A stretch of 64,000 bases of DNA from an uncultured Phycicoccus sp. (GCF_947495705.1 NZ_CANLZR010000010.1:62001-126000); one strand, 5' to 3'; positions 28,797 through 37,414 are shown, counted from the first letter of the stretch. The notes: generated from the letters alone by a model not told the origin. Numbers and translations: made by a program.

Positions 28797-30482
28797 TCAG
28801 GCCTCGATGACCGTCGGGATGATCATCGGCCGGCGGCGGATCTTGCGCCCGACCCAGGGTCCGATGGTGCGGCGCACCACCTGCTGGAGCTGGTGGGAGT
28901 CGGTGATGCCCTGCGAGGTCGCGTCCAGGAGCGCCTGCTCGATCCGGGGGCGGATCTCGTCGAAGACGACGTCGTCCTCGACGAAGCCGCGCGCCGTGAT
29001 CTCGGGGCCGGCGACGATCGTGCCCGAGGAGGTGTCGACGACGACGACGACCGAGATGAAGCCCTCGTCGCGCAGGATCCGTCGGTCCTTCAGGAGGGTC
29101 TCGTCGGCCTCCCCGACGGACGACCCGTCGACGTAGACGTACCCGCACTCGACCGAGCCGGCGACCGACACCCGGCCCTGGACGAGGTCGACGACCACCC
29201 CGTCCTCGACGACGACGACGCCGCGGGGGTCCACTCCGGTGCGCATCGCGAGGTCGGCGTTGGCGACGAGATGACGCCACTCCCCATGCACCGGCATGAC
29301 GTTGCGCGGCTGGACGATGTTGTAGAGGTAGATGAGCTCGCCGGCGCTCGCGTGGCCCGACACGTGGACCTTGGCGTTGCCCTTGTGGACGACGGTCGCT
29401 CCGAGCCGCATGAGCCCGTTGATGACCCGGTAGACCGCGTTCTCGTTGCCGGGGATGAGCGAGGAGGCGAGCAGCACCGTGTCGCCGGTGCCGACCTCGA
29501 TGCGGTGGTCGCGCATCGCCATCCGGGAGAGCGCCGCCATCGGCTCGCCCTGGGATCCCGTGCACACGAGGACCACCTGGTCGTCGGGCAGGTCGCCCAG
29601 CTGCTTGACGTCGACGAGAACCCCGTCGGGGACGTGGAGGTAGCCGAGGTCCGCGGCGATGCCCATGTTGCGGACCATGGACCGGCCGATCATCGCCACC
29701 TTCCGCCCGGACGCGGCGGCGGCGTCGAGGACCTGCTGCACCCGGTGCACGTGCGAGGAGAAGCACGCGACGATGATCCGGCGCTCGGCCTGGCGGAAGA
29801 CGGTGTCGATGGCGGGGCCGATCTCGCGCTCGGGCGTGGTGAAGCCGGGCACCTCGGCGTTCGTGGAGTCGGTGAGGAAGAGGTCGACGCCCTCCTCCCC
29901 CAGGCGCGCGAAGGCGCGCAGGTCGGTGAGCCGCCCGTCGAGGGGGAGCTGGTCCATCTTGAAGTCGCCGGTGTGCAGCAGCGTCCCGCCGGGGGTCCGC
30001 ACACAGACGGCGAGCGCGTCCGGGATCGAGTGGTTGACGGCGATGAACTCGCAGTCGAAGACGCCGAGCCGCTCGCGGCCGCCCTCCGCGACGCCCAGGG
30101 TGTAGGGCGTGATCCTGTGCTCCTTGAGCTTGGCCTCCAGGAGCGCGAGGGTCAGCTGGGAGCCGACGACGGGGAGGTCCGGGCGCAGCCGCAGCAGGTA
30201 GGGCACGGCGCCGATGTGGTCCTCGTGGCCGTGGGTGAGCACGATCGCCTGGATGCGGTCGAGCCGGTCGGCGATGGAGGAGAAGTCCGGGAGGATGAGG
30301 TCGATGCCGGGGTGGTAGTCGTCGGGGAAGAGGACACCACAGTCGATGACGAGCAGCTGGCCGTCGTGCTCGATGACCGTCATGTTCCGGCCGACCTCGC
30401 CGAGGCCGCCGAGCGGCGTGACCCGCACGCCTCCCGGGACGAGCGGTGCTGGCAGGTCGAGGTCGGGGTGCGGGTGGCTCAT
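28797..30482 (-). CDS. rnj: Ribonuclease J
   Basis: A 561-residue metallo-beta-lactamase/beta-CASP nuclease with 5'-to-3' exonuclease and endonuclease activity in RNA turnover. The zinc motif THGHEDHIG is at residues 83-91, then HTGDFKMDQLPLDG, TDSTNAEVPGFT, FSSHVHRVQQVL and HVSGHASAGEL. The N-terminus is GGVRVTPLGGLGEVGRNM. The ATG at 30482 overlaps the dapA stop (ATGA), so it is translationally coupled to dapA, the usual actinobacterial pair. Confidence 0.96.
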   Translation of the reverse strand: MSHPHPDLDLPAPLVPGGVRVTPLGGLGEVGRNMTVIEHDGQLLVIDCGVLFPDDYHPGIDLILPDFSSIADRLDRIQAIVLTHGHEDHIGAVPYLLRLRPDLPVVGSQLTLALLEAKLKEHRITPYTLGVAEGGRERLGVFDCEFIAVNHSIPDALAVCVRTPGGTLLHTGDFKMDQLPLDGRLTDLRAFARLGEEGVDLFLTDSTNAEVPGFTTPEREIGPAIDTVFRQAERRIIVACFSSHVHRVQQVLDAAAASGRKVAMIGRSMVRNMGIAADLGYLHVPDGVLVDVKQLGDLPDDQVVLVCTGSQGEPMAALSRMAMRDHRIEVGTGDTVLLASSLIPGNENAVYRVINGLMRLGATVVHKGNAKVHVSGHASAGELIYLYNIVQPRNVMPVHGEWRHLVANADLAMRTGVDPRGVVVVEDGVVVDLVQGRVSVAGSVECGYVYVDGSSVGEADETLLKDRRILRDEGFISVVVVVDTSSGTIVAGPEITARGFVEDDVVFDEIRPRIEQALLDATSQGITDSHQLQQVVRRTIGPWVGRKIRRRPMIIPTVIEA

Positions 30483-31375
30483 GCGTCCGTCGGGGCCGGG
30501 AGGGTGGCGAGCGCGGCCCGGAGCGCCTCGAGGTGCTCGGGCGGGGATTCGAGCAGGGGCAGCCGGACCGTCGCGTGCTCGATGACGCCGAGCTCGACGA
30601 GGGCGGCCTTGGCCATGATCGCGCCCTGCGACGGGCTCATGATCGCGTCGACGACGGGGACGAGCCCCCGGTGCAGGCGCAACGCCTCCGGGAGGTCGCC
30701 GCGGTCCACCGCCTCGACCATCGCCCGGTACTGCGCCCCGGCGACGTGGCCGACGACCGAGACCGTGCCGACCGCGCCGATGGCGAGCAGGGGCAGGGTC
30801 AGGGCGTCCTCGCCGCTGAACCACAGCAGGTCGGTGGCCGCCATGACCCGCGTGGAGGCGGCGAGGTCGCCCTTGGCGTCCTTGACGGCCAGGATGCGCG
30901 GGTGCTCGGCGAGGGCCAGCAGGGTCTCGGTCGCGAACGGGATGCCGGTGCGCCCGGGGATGTCGTACAGCATCACCGGCAGGTCGGTGGCGTCCGCGAC
31001 CGCGCGGCAGTGCGCGACGAGGCCCGGCTGGGTGGGCTTGTTGTAGTACGGGGACACCAGCAGGAGGGCGTCGGCGCCGGCCTCGACGGCCCGGCCGGCC
31101 ATGTGCACCGCGTGCGCCGTGTCGTTGGACCCGCAGCCGGCGACGACCCGCGCCCGGCCGGCGACGTGGTCGGCGACCCGACAGACGACCGCGATGCTCT
31201 CGTCGTCGGTGAGGGTCGAGGACTCGCCGGTCGTCCCGTTGACGACGAGGCCGTCGTGCCCGGTCGCCAGCAGGTGCTCGACGAGGGCGTCGACCCCCGC
31301 GTCGTCGACCTCCCCTCTGGGTGACATGGGGGTCACCATCGCCGTGAGGACGCGGCCGAAGGGGGATGTCGTCAT
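30479..31375 (-). CDS. dapA: 4-hydroxy-tetrahydrodipicolinate synthase
   Basis: A 298-residue DapA, which condenses pyruvate with aspartate semialdehyde on the way to diaminopimelate and lysine. VNGTTGESSTLTDDE, VSPYYNKPTQPGL, YDIPGRTGI and the Schiff-base lysine in ILAVKDAKGDL are intact. It is first in dapA-rnj. The start at 31375 is fixed by TACGCT ending 7 nt upstream and by the family N-terminus FGRVLTAMVTPM. dapB lies about 7 kb away in the same backbone. Confidence 0.96.
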   Translation of the reverse strand: MTTSPFGRVLTAMVTPMSPRGEVDDAGVDALVEHLLATGHDGLVVNGTTGESSTLTDDESIAVVCRVADHVAGRARVVAGCGSNDTAHAVHMAGRAVEAGADALLLVSPYYNKPTQPGLVAHCRAVADATDLPVMLYDIPGRTGIPFATETLLALAEHPRILAVKDAKGDLAASTRVMAATDLLWFSGEDALTLPLLAIGAVGTVSVVGHVAGAQYRAMVEAVDRGDLPEALRLHRGLVPVVDAIMSPSQGAIMAKAALVELGVIEHATVRLPLLESPPEHLEALRAALATLPAPTDA

Positions 31376-31382
31376 GGGCGTC

Positions 31383-31388
31383 AGCGTA
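31383..31388 (-). promoter_or_regulatory. -10 element (TACGCT) for dapA-rnj
   Basis: The hexamer ends 7 nt before the dapA ATG; there is no Shine-Dalgarno. Confidence 0.6.
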
Positions 31389-31460
31389 GTGCGCACCCGT
31401 GCGCGGGAGTGGCCTGGGATCCCCGGCGCAGCCCCCTCCCCGGCCCGGCGAGCGCTCCGG

Positions 31461-31489
31461 TTGCCGACCCGTGGGCGCGGGTCTACGTT
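31461..31489 (+). promoter_or_regulatory. Promoter for the I36-LytM gene
   Basis: TTGCCG (31461-31466) and TACGTT (31484-31489) are separated by 17 bp. Transcription from about 31496 would give a leader of about 139 nt. Confidence 0.6.
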
Positions 31490-31500
31490 CGGCACCGGAC

Positions 31501-31559
31501 GCCTCTGCGTCCCGGTCACGGCGGGGGACCTCCCCACCGTCGGCCGCGGGGACGCAGGC
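31501..31559 (+). promoter_or_regulatory. Structured 5' leader element ahead of the I36-LytM gene
   Basis: TGCGTCCC (31506-31513) pairs with GGGACGCA (31549-31556), extended by GCC/GGC across a two-base bulge. Inside it, ACGG-C-GGGG pairs with CCCC-A-CCGT around a short loop. The element starts just after the predicted transcription start. It matches no riboswitch I can name. Confidence 0.45.
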
Positions 31560-31634
31560 ACGCCGGGGGGCTGTACGCAGCGCGGCGCGGTCGTCGTCCT
31601 TCGGTCTTCCAGCAGCATCACCCGAGGGGGAATC

Positions 31635-32525
31635 ATGATCATCAAACGCATGGCGGCCGGGGTGCTCGCCACCATCGGCCTGGCGGCGGCACTCGTCGCC
31701 GCGGCACCGTCCGCGACGGCGGCGGCCAAGAACGGTGTGTGCGAGTCCAACGAGTTCTGCCTGTACTACAACAGCGGCAACGCCGGGTCCCTCGTCGACC
31801 TCGTCAACTCCCAGCGGGACTACGGCACCGGCGCGGGGTGCATCGAGTTCGTCAGCACCGGCAGCGGCAAGGGGCAGTGCGTGAAGAACAACACCGCCTC
31901 GGTGTGGAACCGCACCGGTGGTCCGGTCTTCGTCTTCTACAACACCGACTTCGGCGGCGTGTACGACAAGATCCCGGCCGGCGCGAAGGTCGACCTCAAC
32001 GCCAACGTCAAGAACGACAACGCGTCGCAGATCGTCGGGGACGCCGAGCTGCGGTTCCCGCTCAACGTGACCCAGGCGCACGTGAAGAACCAGTCACCGA
32101 AGTGGTGCTGGGACAGCAAGGTCAACTGCCACCACGACTACAACGCCGCGGACATCTTCGTCGCGACCGGCAGCGCCGTCGTGTCCCCCGTGAACGGCAC
32201 GGTGAAGTCGGTCAACGTCCGCTCCAGCGGGGTCGGCAGCACGGTCACCGTCAAGGACTCCTTCGGTCGCCTGTGGTACTTCGCCCACATGCACCACAAC
32301 CCGGCGCCCGTCGTCACCACCGGCCAGTCGGTGACCAAGGGCCAGCGGATCGGCACCATCGGCACCTCCGCCCACGCGGTGGGCACCGACCCGCACCTCC
32401 ACCTCGACATGCGCGTCGGCGTCGACTCGCGCGTCTCGTGCAGCGGCTCGGGGTGCGCCGGCTACGGGTTCGTCAACAACCAGCCCCTCCTGCGCACCGC
32501 GTTCCTGGACCGTCCGGCGAGCTGA
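31635..32525 (+). CDS. Secreted protein: inhibitor I36 domain fused to LytM (M23) peptidase domain
   Basis: A 296-residue exported protein. A signal peptide covers residues 1 to about 29 (MIIKRMAAGVLATIGLAAAL, cleavage near ATAAA). Residues about 34-125 (CESNEFCLYYNSG ... YDKIPAGAKVDLNANVKNDN) resemble peptidase inhibitor family I36, a small disulfide-bonded beta domain. Residues about 160-285 are an M23 LytM domain with a His-Asp pair near HHDYNAADIF, and YFAHMHHN and PHLHLDM completing the zinc site. It probably cleaves peptidoglycan cross-bridges outside the cell. GAGGGGGA precedes the ATG. It has its own promoter and a structured leader. Confidence 0.87.
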   Translation: MIIKRMAAGVLATIGLAAALVAAAPSATAAAKNGVCESNEFCLYYNSGNAGSLVDLVNSQRDYGTGAGCIEFVSTGSGKGQCVKNNTASVWNRTGGPVFVFYNTDFGGVYDKIPAGAKVDLNANVKNDNASQIVGDAELRFPLNVTQAHVKNQSPKWCWDSKVNCHHDYNAADIFVATGSAVVSPVNGTVKSVNVRSSGVGSTVTVKDSFGRLWYFAHMHHNPAPVVTTGQSVTKGQRIGTIGTSAHAVGTDPHLHLDMRVGVDSRVSCSGSGCAGYGFVNNQPLLRTAFLDRPAS

Positions 32526-32603
32526 GCGCTGCTGCTCGCGAGCCCACGGGTGGCAGGTGTCGGCGCCGCGCGTCGGCACCTGCCGCCGGGTCCCGGTCCC
32601 GAG

Positions 32604-32609
32604 TAGGCT
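32604..32609 (+). promoter_or_regulatory. -10 element (TAGGCT) for thyA-folA
   Basis: The hexamer ends 6 nt before the thyA GTG, with a TGCCGC -35-like hexamer 17 bp upstream (32581-32586). No Shine-Dalgarno is present. Confidence 0.65.
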
Positions 32610-32615
32610 CGCCGC

Positions 32616-33425
32616 GTGCGCCAGTACCTCGACCTCCTCGACCACGTGATGACCACCGGCGTCGAGAAGTCCGACCGCACCGGCACCGGCACCCGCAGCG
32701 TCTTCGGGTACCAGATGCGCTTCGACCTCGGCGCCGGGTTCCCGGTGCTCACGACGAAGAAGCTGCACCTGCGCTCCATCATCGGCGAGCTCCTGTGGTT
32801 CCTGCGCGGTGACACCAACGTGCGGTGGCTCCAGGAGCGGCGGATCTCGATCTGGGACGAGTGGGCCGACGAGAACGGCGACCTCGGGCCGGTGTACGGC
32901 CACCAGTGGCGCTCGTGGCCGACGCCCGACGGGGGCACGGTCGACCAGATCGCCAGGGTCGTCGAGTCGATCCGCACCAACCCCGACTCGCGCCGGCACA
33001 TCGTCTCGGCGTGGAACGTCGCCGACGTCGACGACATGGCGCTGCCGCCCTGCCACACGATGTTCCAGTTCTACGTCCGGCCCGCCGCCGACGGTGGCCC
33101 GGCCCACCTCGACTGCCAGCTGTACCAGCGCAGTGCCGACGTCTTCCTCGGTGTCCCCTTCAACATCGCGTCCTACGCCCTGCTGACGATGATGGTCGCC
33201 CAGCTCACCGGGCTGCGGGCCGGGCACTTCGTGCACACCCTCGGCGACGCGCACCTGTACGCCAACCATCTCGAGCAGGCCGCCCTCCAGCTGACGCGCG
33301 AGCCGCTGCCCCTGCCCACGATGCGCATCACTCCCCGGGACTCCATCGACGCCTACGACCTCGAGGACTTCGAGCTCGTCGGCTACGAGGCGCACCCGTC
33401 GATCAAGGCGCCGATCGCCGTATGA
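32616..33425 (+). CDS. thyA: Thymidylate synthase
   Basis: A 269-residue folate-dependent ThyA, which methylates dUMP to dTMP using methylenetetrahydrofolate and produces dihydrofolate. The catalytic cysteine is in [12 protein letters not shown]; other family blocks are [51 protein letters not shown] and [13 protein letters not shown] at the exact C-terminus. Many actinobacteria use flavin-dependent ThyX at this locus. The GTG start follows a TAGGCT -10 element by 6 nt. folA overlaps the stop. Confidence 0.97.
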   Translation: MRQYLDLLDHVMTTGVEKSDRTGTGTRSVFGYQMRFDLGAGFPVLTTKKLHLRSIIGELLWFLRGDTNVRWLQERRISIWDEWADENGDLGPVYGHQWRSWPTPDGGTVDQIARVVESIRTNPDSRRHIVSAWNVADVDDMALPPCHTMFQFYVRPAADGGPAHLDCQLYQRSADVFLGVPFNIASYALLTMMVAQLTGLRAGHFVHTLGDAHLYANHLEQAALQLTREPLPLPTMRITPRDSIDAYDLEDFELVGYEAHPSIKAPIAV

Positions 33426-33889
33426 CCAGGGTCTCGCTCATCGCCGCCGTCGGCCGCAACGGCGTCATCGGCTCGGGCAATGCGATGCCCTGGCACCTGC
33501 CGGAGGACTTCGCCTACTTCAAGCGGACGACGATGGGCCACCCGATGGTCATGGGCCGCAAGACCTTCGACGCGATCGGGCGGGTGCTCCCGGGGCGGCG
33601 CAGCATCGTCATCACCCGGCGCCCCGACTGGTCGCATGCGGCCGTCGAGACCGCCCACTCGCTCGCCGAGGCCCTCTCGCTCGCCGGGCCCGCGGACGAG
33701 GTGTTCGTCGTGGGCGGCGGCGAGGTCTACGCCGAGGCGATGCCCTACGCGCACCGGCTGCTCGTCACCGAGGTGGACCAGGAACCGGAGGGCGACGTGC
33801 ACTTCCCGCCGATCGACCCGGCGGCGTGGAGCGAGACCTCGCGCGAGCAGCGGGACGGCTTCGCCTGGGTCACCTACGACCGTCGCTGA
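33422..33889 (+). CDS. folA: Dihydrofolate reductase
   Basis: A 155-residue DHFR that regenerates tetrahydrofolate from the dihydrofolate made by Thy[57 protein letters not shown] and [11 protein letters not shown] are intact. Its ATG overlaps the thyA stop (ATGA), so the two are translationally coupled. Confidence 0.96.
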   Translation: MTRVSLIAAVGRNGVIGSGNAMPWHLPEDFAYFKRTTMGHPMVMGRKTFDAIGRVLPGRRSIVITRRPDWSHAAVETAHSLAEALSLAGPADEVFVVGGGEVYAEAMPYAHRLLVTEVDQEPEGDVHFPPIDPAAWSETSREQRDGFAWVTYDRR

Positions 33890-33920
33890 CGGCCGCGCCC
33901 GTGCCGGCCTCCCGACCGGC

Positions 33921-34253
33921 CTACGTCGGCGGCAGGGACCGGGCGTACTCCAGCCCCACGGTCACCCAGCGGCGGAGGTCCTCGTCGGCGGCGACGGCCT
34001 CGTCGCTGACGCGCAGCCACCCGTCCATCTCGCGACCTCGCATCTCGACGCGTCTGACCCGCGGCGGGTCCAGCAGGGCCTCGGTCTCGGCGGGGTCGCA
34101 GCGGAGCATGAGGCCGCCCTCCCCGCTCGCGGCCACGGCCATGGAGCCGTGGACGAGGAAGGCGAGGCCGCCGAACATCCGCTGCTCGGTGAGGTCCCGC
34201 TCGCCCTGGACGACGCCGCGGATTCGCTCGGCCAGGACCTGGTCGTACGCCAT
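33921..34253 (-). CDS. TfoX N-terminal domain protein
   Basis: A 110-residue protein with the TfoX/Sxy N-terminal domain (MFGGLAFLVHGSMAVAASGE, LMLRCDPAETEALLD, MRGREMDGWLRV) and no C-terminal domain. Competence regulation is known only for the gammaproteobacterial full-length proteins and should not be assumed here. It diverges from the enoyl-CoA hydratase gene with 42 bp between start codons. CATACT lies 6 nt upstream, with no Shine-Dalgarno. Confidence 0.85.
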   Translation of the reverse strand: MAYDQVLAERIRGVVQGERDLTEQRMFGGLAFLVHGSMAVAASGEGGLMLRCDPAETEALLDPPRVRRVEMRGREMDGWLRVSDEAVAADEDLRRWVTVGLEYARSLPPT

Positions 34254-34259
34254 CCGGCC

Positions 34260-34265
34260 AGTATG
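34260..34265 (-). promoter_or_regulatory. -10 element (CATACT) for the TfoX-like gene
   Basis: The hexamer ends 6 nt before the ATG at 34253, inside the 42-bp gap between divergent starts. Confidence 0.5.
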
Positions 34266-34283
34266 GCGGGCGCGACCGGTCGG

Positions 34284-34289
34284 TAGGGT
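34284..34289 (+). promoter_or_regulatory. -10 element (TAGGGT) for the hydratase/GNAT/azlCD operon
   Basis: The hexamer ends 6 nt before the ATG at 34296. The G-run between them touches the start codon and is too close to act as a Shine-Dalgarno. Confidence 0.6.
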
Positions 34290-34295
34290 CGGGGG

Positions 34296-35027
34296 ATGCC
34301 CGTCCTCGCCTCCCTCGCCGACCACGTCGCCGTCCTGACCCTCGACCGGCCGGAACGGCGCAACGCGCTCACCCTCGACGCGCTCGACGAGCTGCACGCG
34401 GCGGTCGTGGAGTCCGTGGACGCCGGCGCCCGGGCACTCGTGCTGACCGGCGCCGACGGTCACTTCTGCGCCGGGGCCGACCTCACCGAGCTCGAGGACG
34501 TCTCGTTCACCCAGCGCCTGGCCGAGGTCCTCGAGCACCTCGCCGGCATCCCGGTCACGACCATCGCGGCCGTCGAGGGCTCGTGCCTGGGCCTGGGGAT
34601 GCAGCTCGCCCTCGCGTGCGACGTCCGGGTGGTCGCCGACACCGCCCGGTTCGGGGTCCCCGTCGCGAAGCTCGGGCTCATGGTCGACCACTGGACCCTG
34701 GACCGGCTCGCCCGGTTCTGGGGTGAGGGTGCCGCCCGGCACATGGTCCTGACCGCCGCGGTCCTCGACGCGGACGACGCGTGGCGGCTCGGGTTCGCCC
34801 AGGAGCGTGGCGACCTCGACACCGCGATGGGTGTCGCCGCCCGCGCCACCGGCCTCGCCCCGCTCACCCAGGCCGGCTCCAAGCAGGGCCTCGGGGTGGA
34901 GCGCACGGACGACGAGTCGGTGTCCCGGTACGAGGCCGCGTTCGCCCGGGCGTGGTCCAGCGACGACCTCGCCGAGGGACGGGCCGCGTTCGCCGAGCGC
35001 CGCGAGCCGCGCTTCACGGGGGCCTGA
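34296..35027 (+). CDS. Enoyl-CoA hydratase/isomerase family protein
   Basis: A 243-residue crotonase-fold protein. The oxyanion-hole segments are GADGHFCAGADLTEL and AVEGSCLGLGMQLALACDVRV. The usual catalytic glutamate region reads FGVPVAKLGLMVDHWTLDRL, which does not give a clear hydratase glutamate pair, so the reaction is uncertain. It is first in an operon with a GNAT enzyme and azlC-azlD; its stop shares one base with the next start (TGATG). Confidence 0.88.
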   Translation: MPVLASLADHVAVLTLDRPERRNALTLDALDELHAAVVESVDAGARALVLTGADGHFCAGADLTELEDVSFTQRLAEVLEHLAGIPVTTIAAVEGSCLGLGMQLALACDVRVVADTARFGVPVAKLGLMVDHWTLDRLARFWGEGAARHMVLTAAVLDADDAWRLGFAQERGDLDTAMGVAARATGLAPLTQAGSKQGLGVERTDDESVSRYEAAFARAWSSDDLAEGRAAFAERREPRFTGA

Positions 35028-35635
35028 TGAGCGAGCACCCGCACGAGCACGGCCCGGGCGACGGGCACGGCCACGAGCACTCCCCCGGGCCGCTCGCCGA
35101 CGCCAGCGTCCGCCGGGCACGCCCGAACGACGCCCCCGCCGTCGGCATGGTCCAGGCCGTCGTCTTCCGGGATGCCTACAGCGGGCGGCTCCCCGACGAC
35201 GTGCTCGAGGCGTTCGACCCCGAGCCGTTCGCCCGGGCCTGGCGCGAGAGCCTCACCCACCCCCCGGAGGGCGCCTACCGGCTGCTCGTCGCCTGCGCCG
35301 GGGACCAGGTCGTCGGGGCGGCGGCCACCGGGCCGTCGCAGGACCCCGACGCCGACCCGGCGTGGGGCGAGGTCAGCCTGCTCGCGGTGCATCCCGACGC
35401 CCGCCGCCAGGGCCACGGCTCGCGGCTCGTCAACGCCAGCGTCGACCTGCTCCTCGAGGCCGGTGCCGACGCCGTCACCATCTGGCTGCCGGCCGACGAC
35501 GACGGCACCCGGGCGTTCCTCACCGGCTCCGGGTTCGGCCCCGACGGCGCCTACCGCGACCGCGTCGTCTCGCCACGGGGCGAGACGATGCGCGAGGTGC
35601 GACTCGTCGCTCGGATCGCCCCGGACGAGGGATGA
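35027..35635 (+). CDS. GNAT family acetyltransferase with histidine-rich N-terminus
   Basis: A 202-residue acetyltransferase-like protein. Residues 1-20 are histidine-rich (HPHEHGPGDGHGHEH), which could bind metal. The GNAT fold follows (ASVRRARPNDAPAVGMVQ, EVSLLAVHPDARRQGHGSRL with the acetyl-CoA loop RRQGHGS, FLTGSGFGPDGAYRD). The acceptor is unknown. It overlaps the hydratase gene by one base and azlC by four, so the four genes are one operon. Confidence 0.87.
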   Translation: MSEHPHEHGPGDGHGHEHSPGPLADASVRRARPNDAPAVGMVQAVVFRDAYSGRLPDDVLEAFDPEPFARAWRESLTHPPEGAYRLLVACAGDQVVGAAATGPSQDPDADPAWGEVSLLAVHPDARRQGHGSRLVNASVDLLLEAGADAVTIWLPADDDGTRAFLTGSGFGPDGAYRDRVVSPRGETMREVRLVARIAPDEG

Positions 35636-36378
35636 CGACCGTCGCCGACACGCCGCTCCCCGAGGCGCGGCGACGCGAGGTCATGCGGCAGGCGCTCTCC
35701 GTCGGCGCCGCGACCGGCGCGTACGGCATCTCCTTCGGCGCGCTCGCCGTCGCCTCGGGGCTCACCGTGCTGCAGACGCAGGCGCTGTCGCTGCTGCTCT
35801 TCAGCGGTGGCTCGCAGTTCGCGGTCGTCGGGGTCCTCGGTGCCGGCGGGTTCGGCCTGGCGGCGGTGGCGGCGTCCACCCTGCTCGGGGTGCGCAACGG
35901 CCTCTACGCCCTCCAGACCTCCCGCTTCCTCGGCGTGGCGGGCCTGCGCCGGCTCGCAGCCGCCCACCTCACCATCGACGAGTCGACCGCCGTCGGCGTG
36001 GCCCAGCCCGAGCGGGCGGCCCAGCGGCTGGGGTTCTGGGTCACCGGGGTCGCGGTGTTCGTCGGGTGGAACCTCATGACCCTCGTCGGGGCGCTCGTCG
36101 GCAACGCCATCGGCGACCCGCGCAGCTACGGTCTCGACGCCGCTGCCGCTGCCGCGTTCGCCGCGCTGCTGTGGCCGCGCCTGCGCAGCGGAGACGCCGT
36201 CGCGACGGCGGTGCTCGCCGCGTTCGTCGCCCTCGTGGCGGCGCCCGCGCTCCCGGCCGGCGTCCCGGTCATCCTGGCGGCGGGGGCCGCCGTCGCCGTC
36301 GGCCTGCGCCGGGGTGGGCGCCACGAGCGCCCGCCGTCGCCGGACGCCGAGCCGCACGGAGCGGACCCGCTGCCGTGA
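35632..36378 (+). CDS. azlC: Branched-chain amino acid exporter large subunit AzlC
   Basis: A 248-residue AzlC family permease with about seven helices. GAYGISFGALAVASGLTVLQ, LLLFSGGSQFAVVGV and LGVRNGLYALQTSRFL are characteristic, and AHLTIDESTAVGVAQ matches the conserved cytoplasmic loop. With AzlD it forms an exporter for branched-chain amino acids or analogues. The ATG overlaps the preceding stop (ATGA), and the stop overlaps the azlD start (GTGA). Confidence 0.92.
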   Translation: MTTVADTPLPEARRREVMRQALSVGAATGAYGISFGALAVASGLTVLQTQALSLLLFSGGSQFAVVGVLGAGGFGLAAVAASTLLGVRNGLYALQTSRFLGVAGLRRLAAAHLTIDESTAVGVAQPERAAQRLGFWVTGVAVFVGWNLMTLVGALVGNAIGDPRSYGLDAAAAAAFAALLWPRLRSGDAVATAVLAAFVALVAAPALPAGVPVILAAGAAVAVGLRRGGRHERPPSPDAEPHGADPLP

Positions 36379-36689
36379 CGACCTGGGCCACCGTGCTCCT
36401 CGCCTGCGCCGCCGCCTTCGGGCTCAAGCTGGCGGGCTACCTCGTCCCGGCCGGGTGGGTCCGGGGTGAGCGTCGCTCCCGCGTCATCGCCCTTCTTCCG
36501 GTGGCGCTGCTGGCGGCGCTGGTGGCCGTGCAGACGGTGGTCGGGGACGGCGGCGCGCTCCTGCTCGACGCAAGGGCCGCCGCGCTGGCTGCGGCGGTCG
36601 TGCTGCTCGTGCTGCGCGCGAACTTCCTCGTCGTCGTCGGCGCGGCGGCTGCGGTCGCCGGGATCCTGCGCGCGCTCGGCTGGGCCTGA
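36375..36689 (+). CDS. azlD: Branched-chain amino acid exporter small subunit AzlD
   Basis: A 104-residue AzlD family membrane protein with about four helices (VLLACAAAFGLKLAGYLVPA, VIALLPVALLAALVAVQTVV, DARAAALAAAVVLLVLRANF). GTG at 36375 overlaps the azlC stop. AzlD acts with AzlC and is the last gene of the operon. It converges with cbiX, 8 bases between stops. Confidence 0.92.
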   Translation: MTTWATVLLACAAAFGLKLAGYLVPAGWVRGERRSRVIALLPVALLAALVAVQTVVGDGGALLLDARAAALAAAVVLLVLRANFLVVVGAAAAVAGILRALGWA

Positions 36690-36697
36690 GCGAGCCG

Positions 36698-37414
36698 TCA
36701 GGTCCGCGTCGCCGCGCGGTACCGGTCGAGGACGACGTCGACGACGCGGTCGTCGGGCAGCAGCGGCCCCGTGACGACCTCCGCGCCGCAGGACTCGAGC
36801 CGACGCTGGAAGAAGCCGGGCGCCAGGAGGTAGGACGCCACGACGACCCGCGGCGCGCCCTCGATCCGCGCCGCGGTGACCCCGCACGCCACGGGCGGAC
36901 GGGGTCCTGCGGCGTAGGCGAGGCGCACCGGGACCCCGAGCCGCTCACCCAGCCGTCGGGCCACGTCCGCGGAGTCGGCCTGGGCGCGCTCGTCACTGGA
37001 CCCCGCCGGGGCGAGGACCACGGCCGCGTCCCGCGGTGCATCGGCCGCTGCGAGCCGGTCGCGGACGACGTCGACGAGCCGGTCGTCCGGGCCCAGGGCG
37101 CCGGTGACGACGACGTCCGGCCGCCCGGCCACCGCCTCCGCCAGGTCGACCCGGACGTGGAACCCCGCCGCGAGCAGCAGCGGCACGACGACCCCGGCCG
37201 GGCCCCCGCCGCCTGCCGGTGGGATCCCGGCGACCACGTCGGCGACCTCGGGGCCGTGGACGTCGACGTACGCCTCCCGGACGTCGACCTCGGGGAGCCG
37301 CGCGGCCACGGCCCGCACGAGCTCTGTCACCGTTTCGCGGCCGCGGGGGTCGCGGGTGCCGTGCGCGCACACGACGAGCACCGGCGCGGGCGCCTCAGGG
37401 GTCACCGGCGCCAC
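36698..37414 (-). CDS. cbiX: Sirohydrochlorin chelatase (CbiX/SirB family)
   Basis: A protein of about 238 residues with two CbiX repeats: VLVVCAHGTRDPRGRETV in the first, and VVLAPAGSSDERAQADSADV in the second. The family inserts Fe2+ or Co2+ into sirohydrochlorin. It follows cysG with an overlapping start; the N-terminal part of that CysG is too short to hold a full chelatase domain, so this protein probably supplies the ferrochelatase step of siroheme synthesis. GTG at 37414 (GGAG 4 nt upstream) was preferred to GTG at 37405. Confidence 0.86.
   Translation of the reverse strand: MAPVTPEAPAPVLVVCAHGTRDPRGRETVTELVRAVAARLPEVDVREAYVDVHGPEVADVVAGIPPAGGGGPAGVVVPLLLAAGFHVRVDLAEAVAGRPDVVVTGALGPDDRLVDVVRDRLAAADAPRDAAVVLAPAGSSDERAQADSADVARRLGERLGVPVRLAYAAGPRPPVACGVTAARIEGAPRVVVASYLLAPGFFQRRLESCGAEVVTGPLLPDDRVVDVVLDRYRAATRT

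Noticed and set aside
28689-31046. A 785-codon plus-strand frame over rnj and dapA
   Set aside because: Both overlapped genes are certain, and the translation is Asp/Val/Gly-rich without motifs.
31496-31634. c-di-AMP (ydaO-type) riboswitch before the LytM gene
   Set aside because: The characteristic conserved blocks of that riboswitch are not visible; only a G-rich ribosome site and a hairpin are seen.
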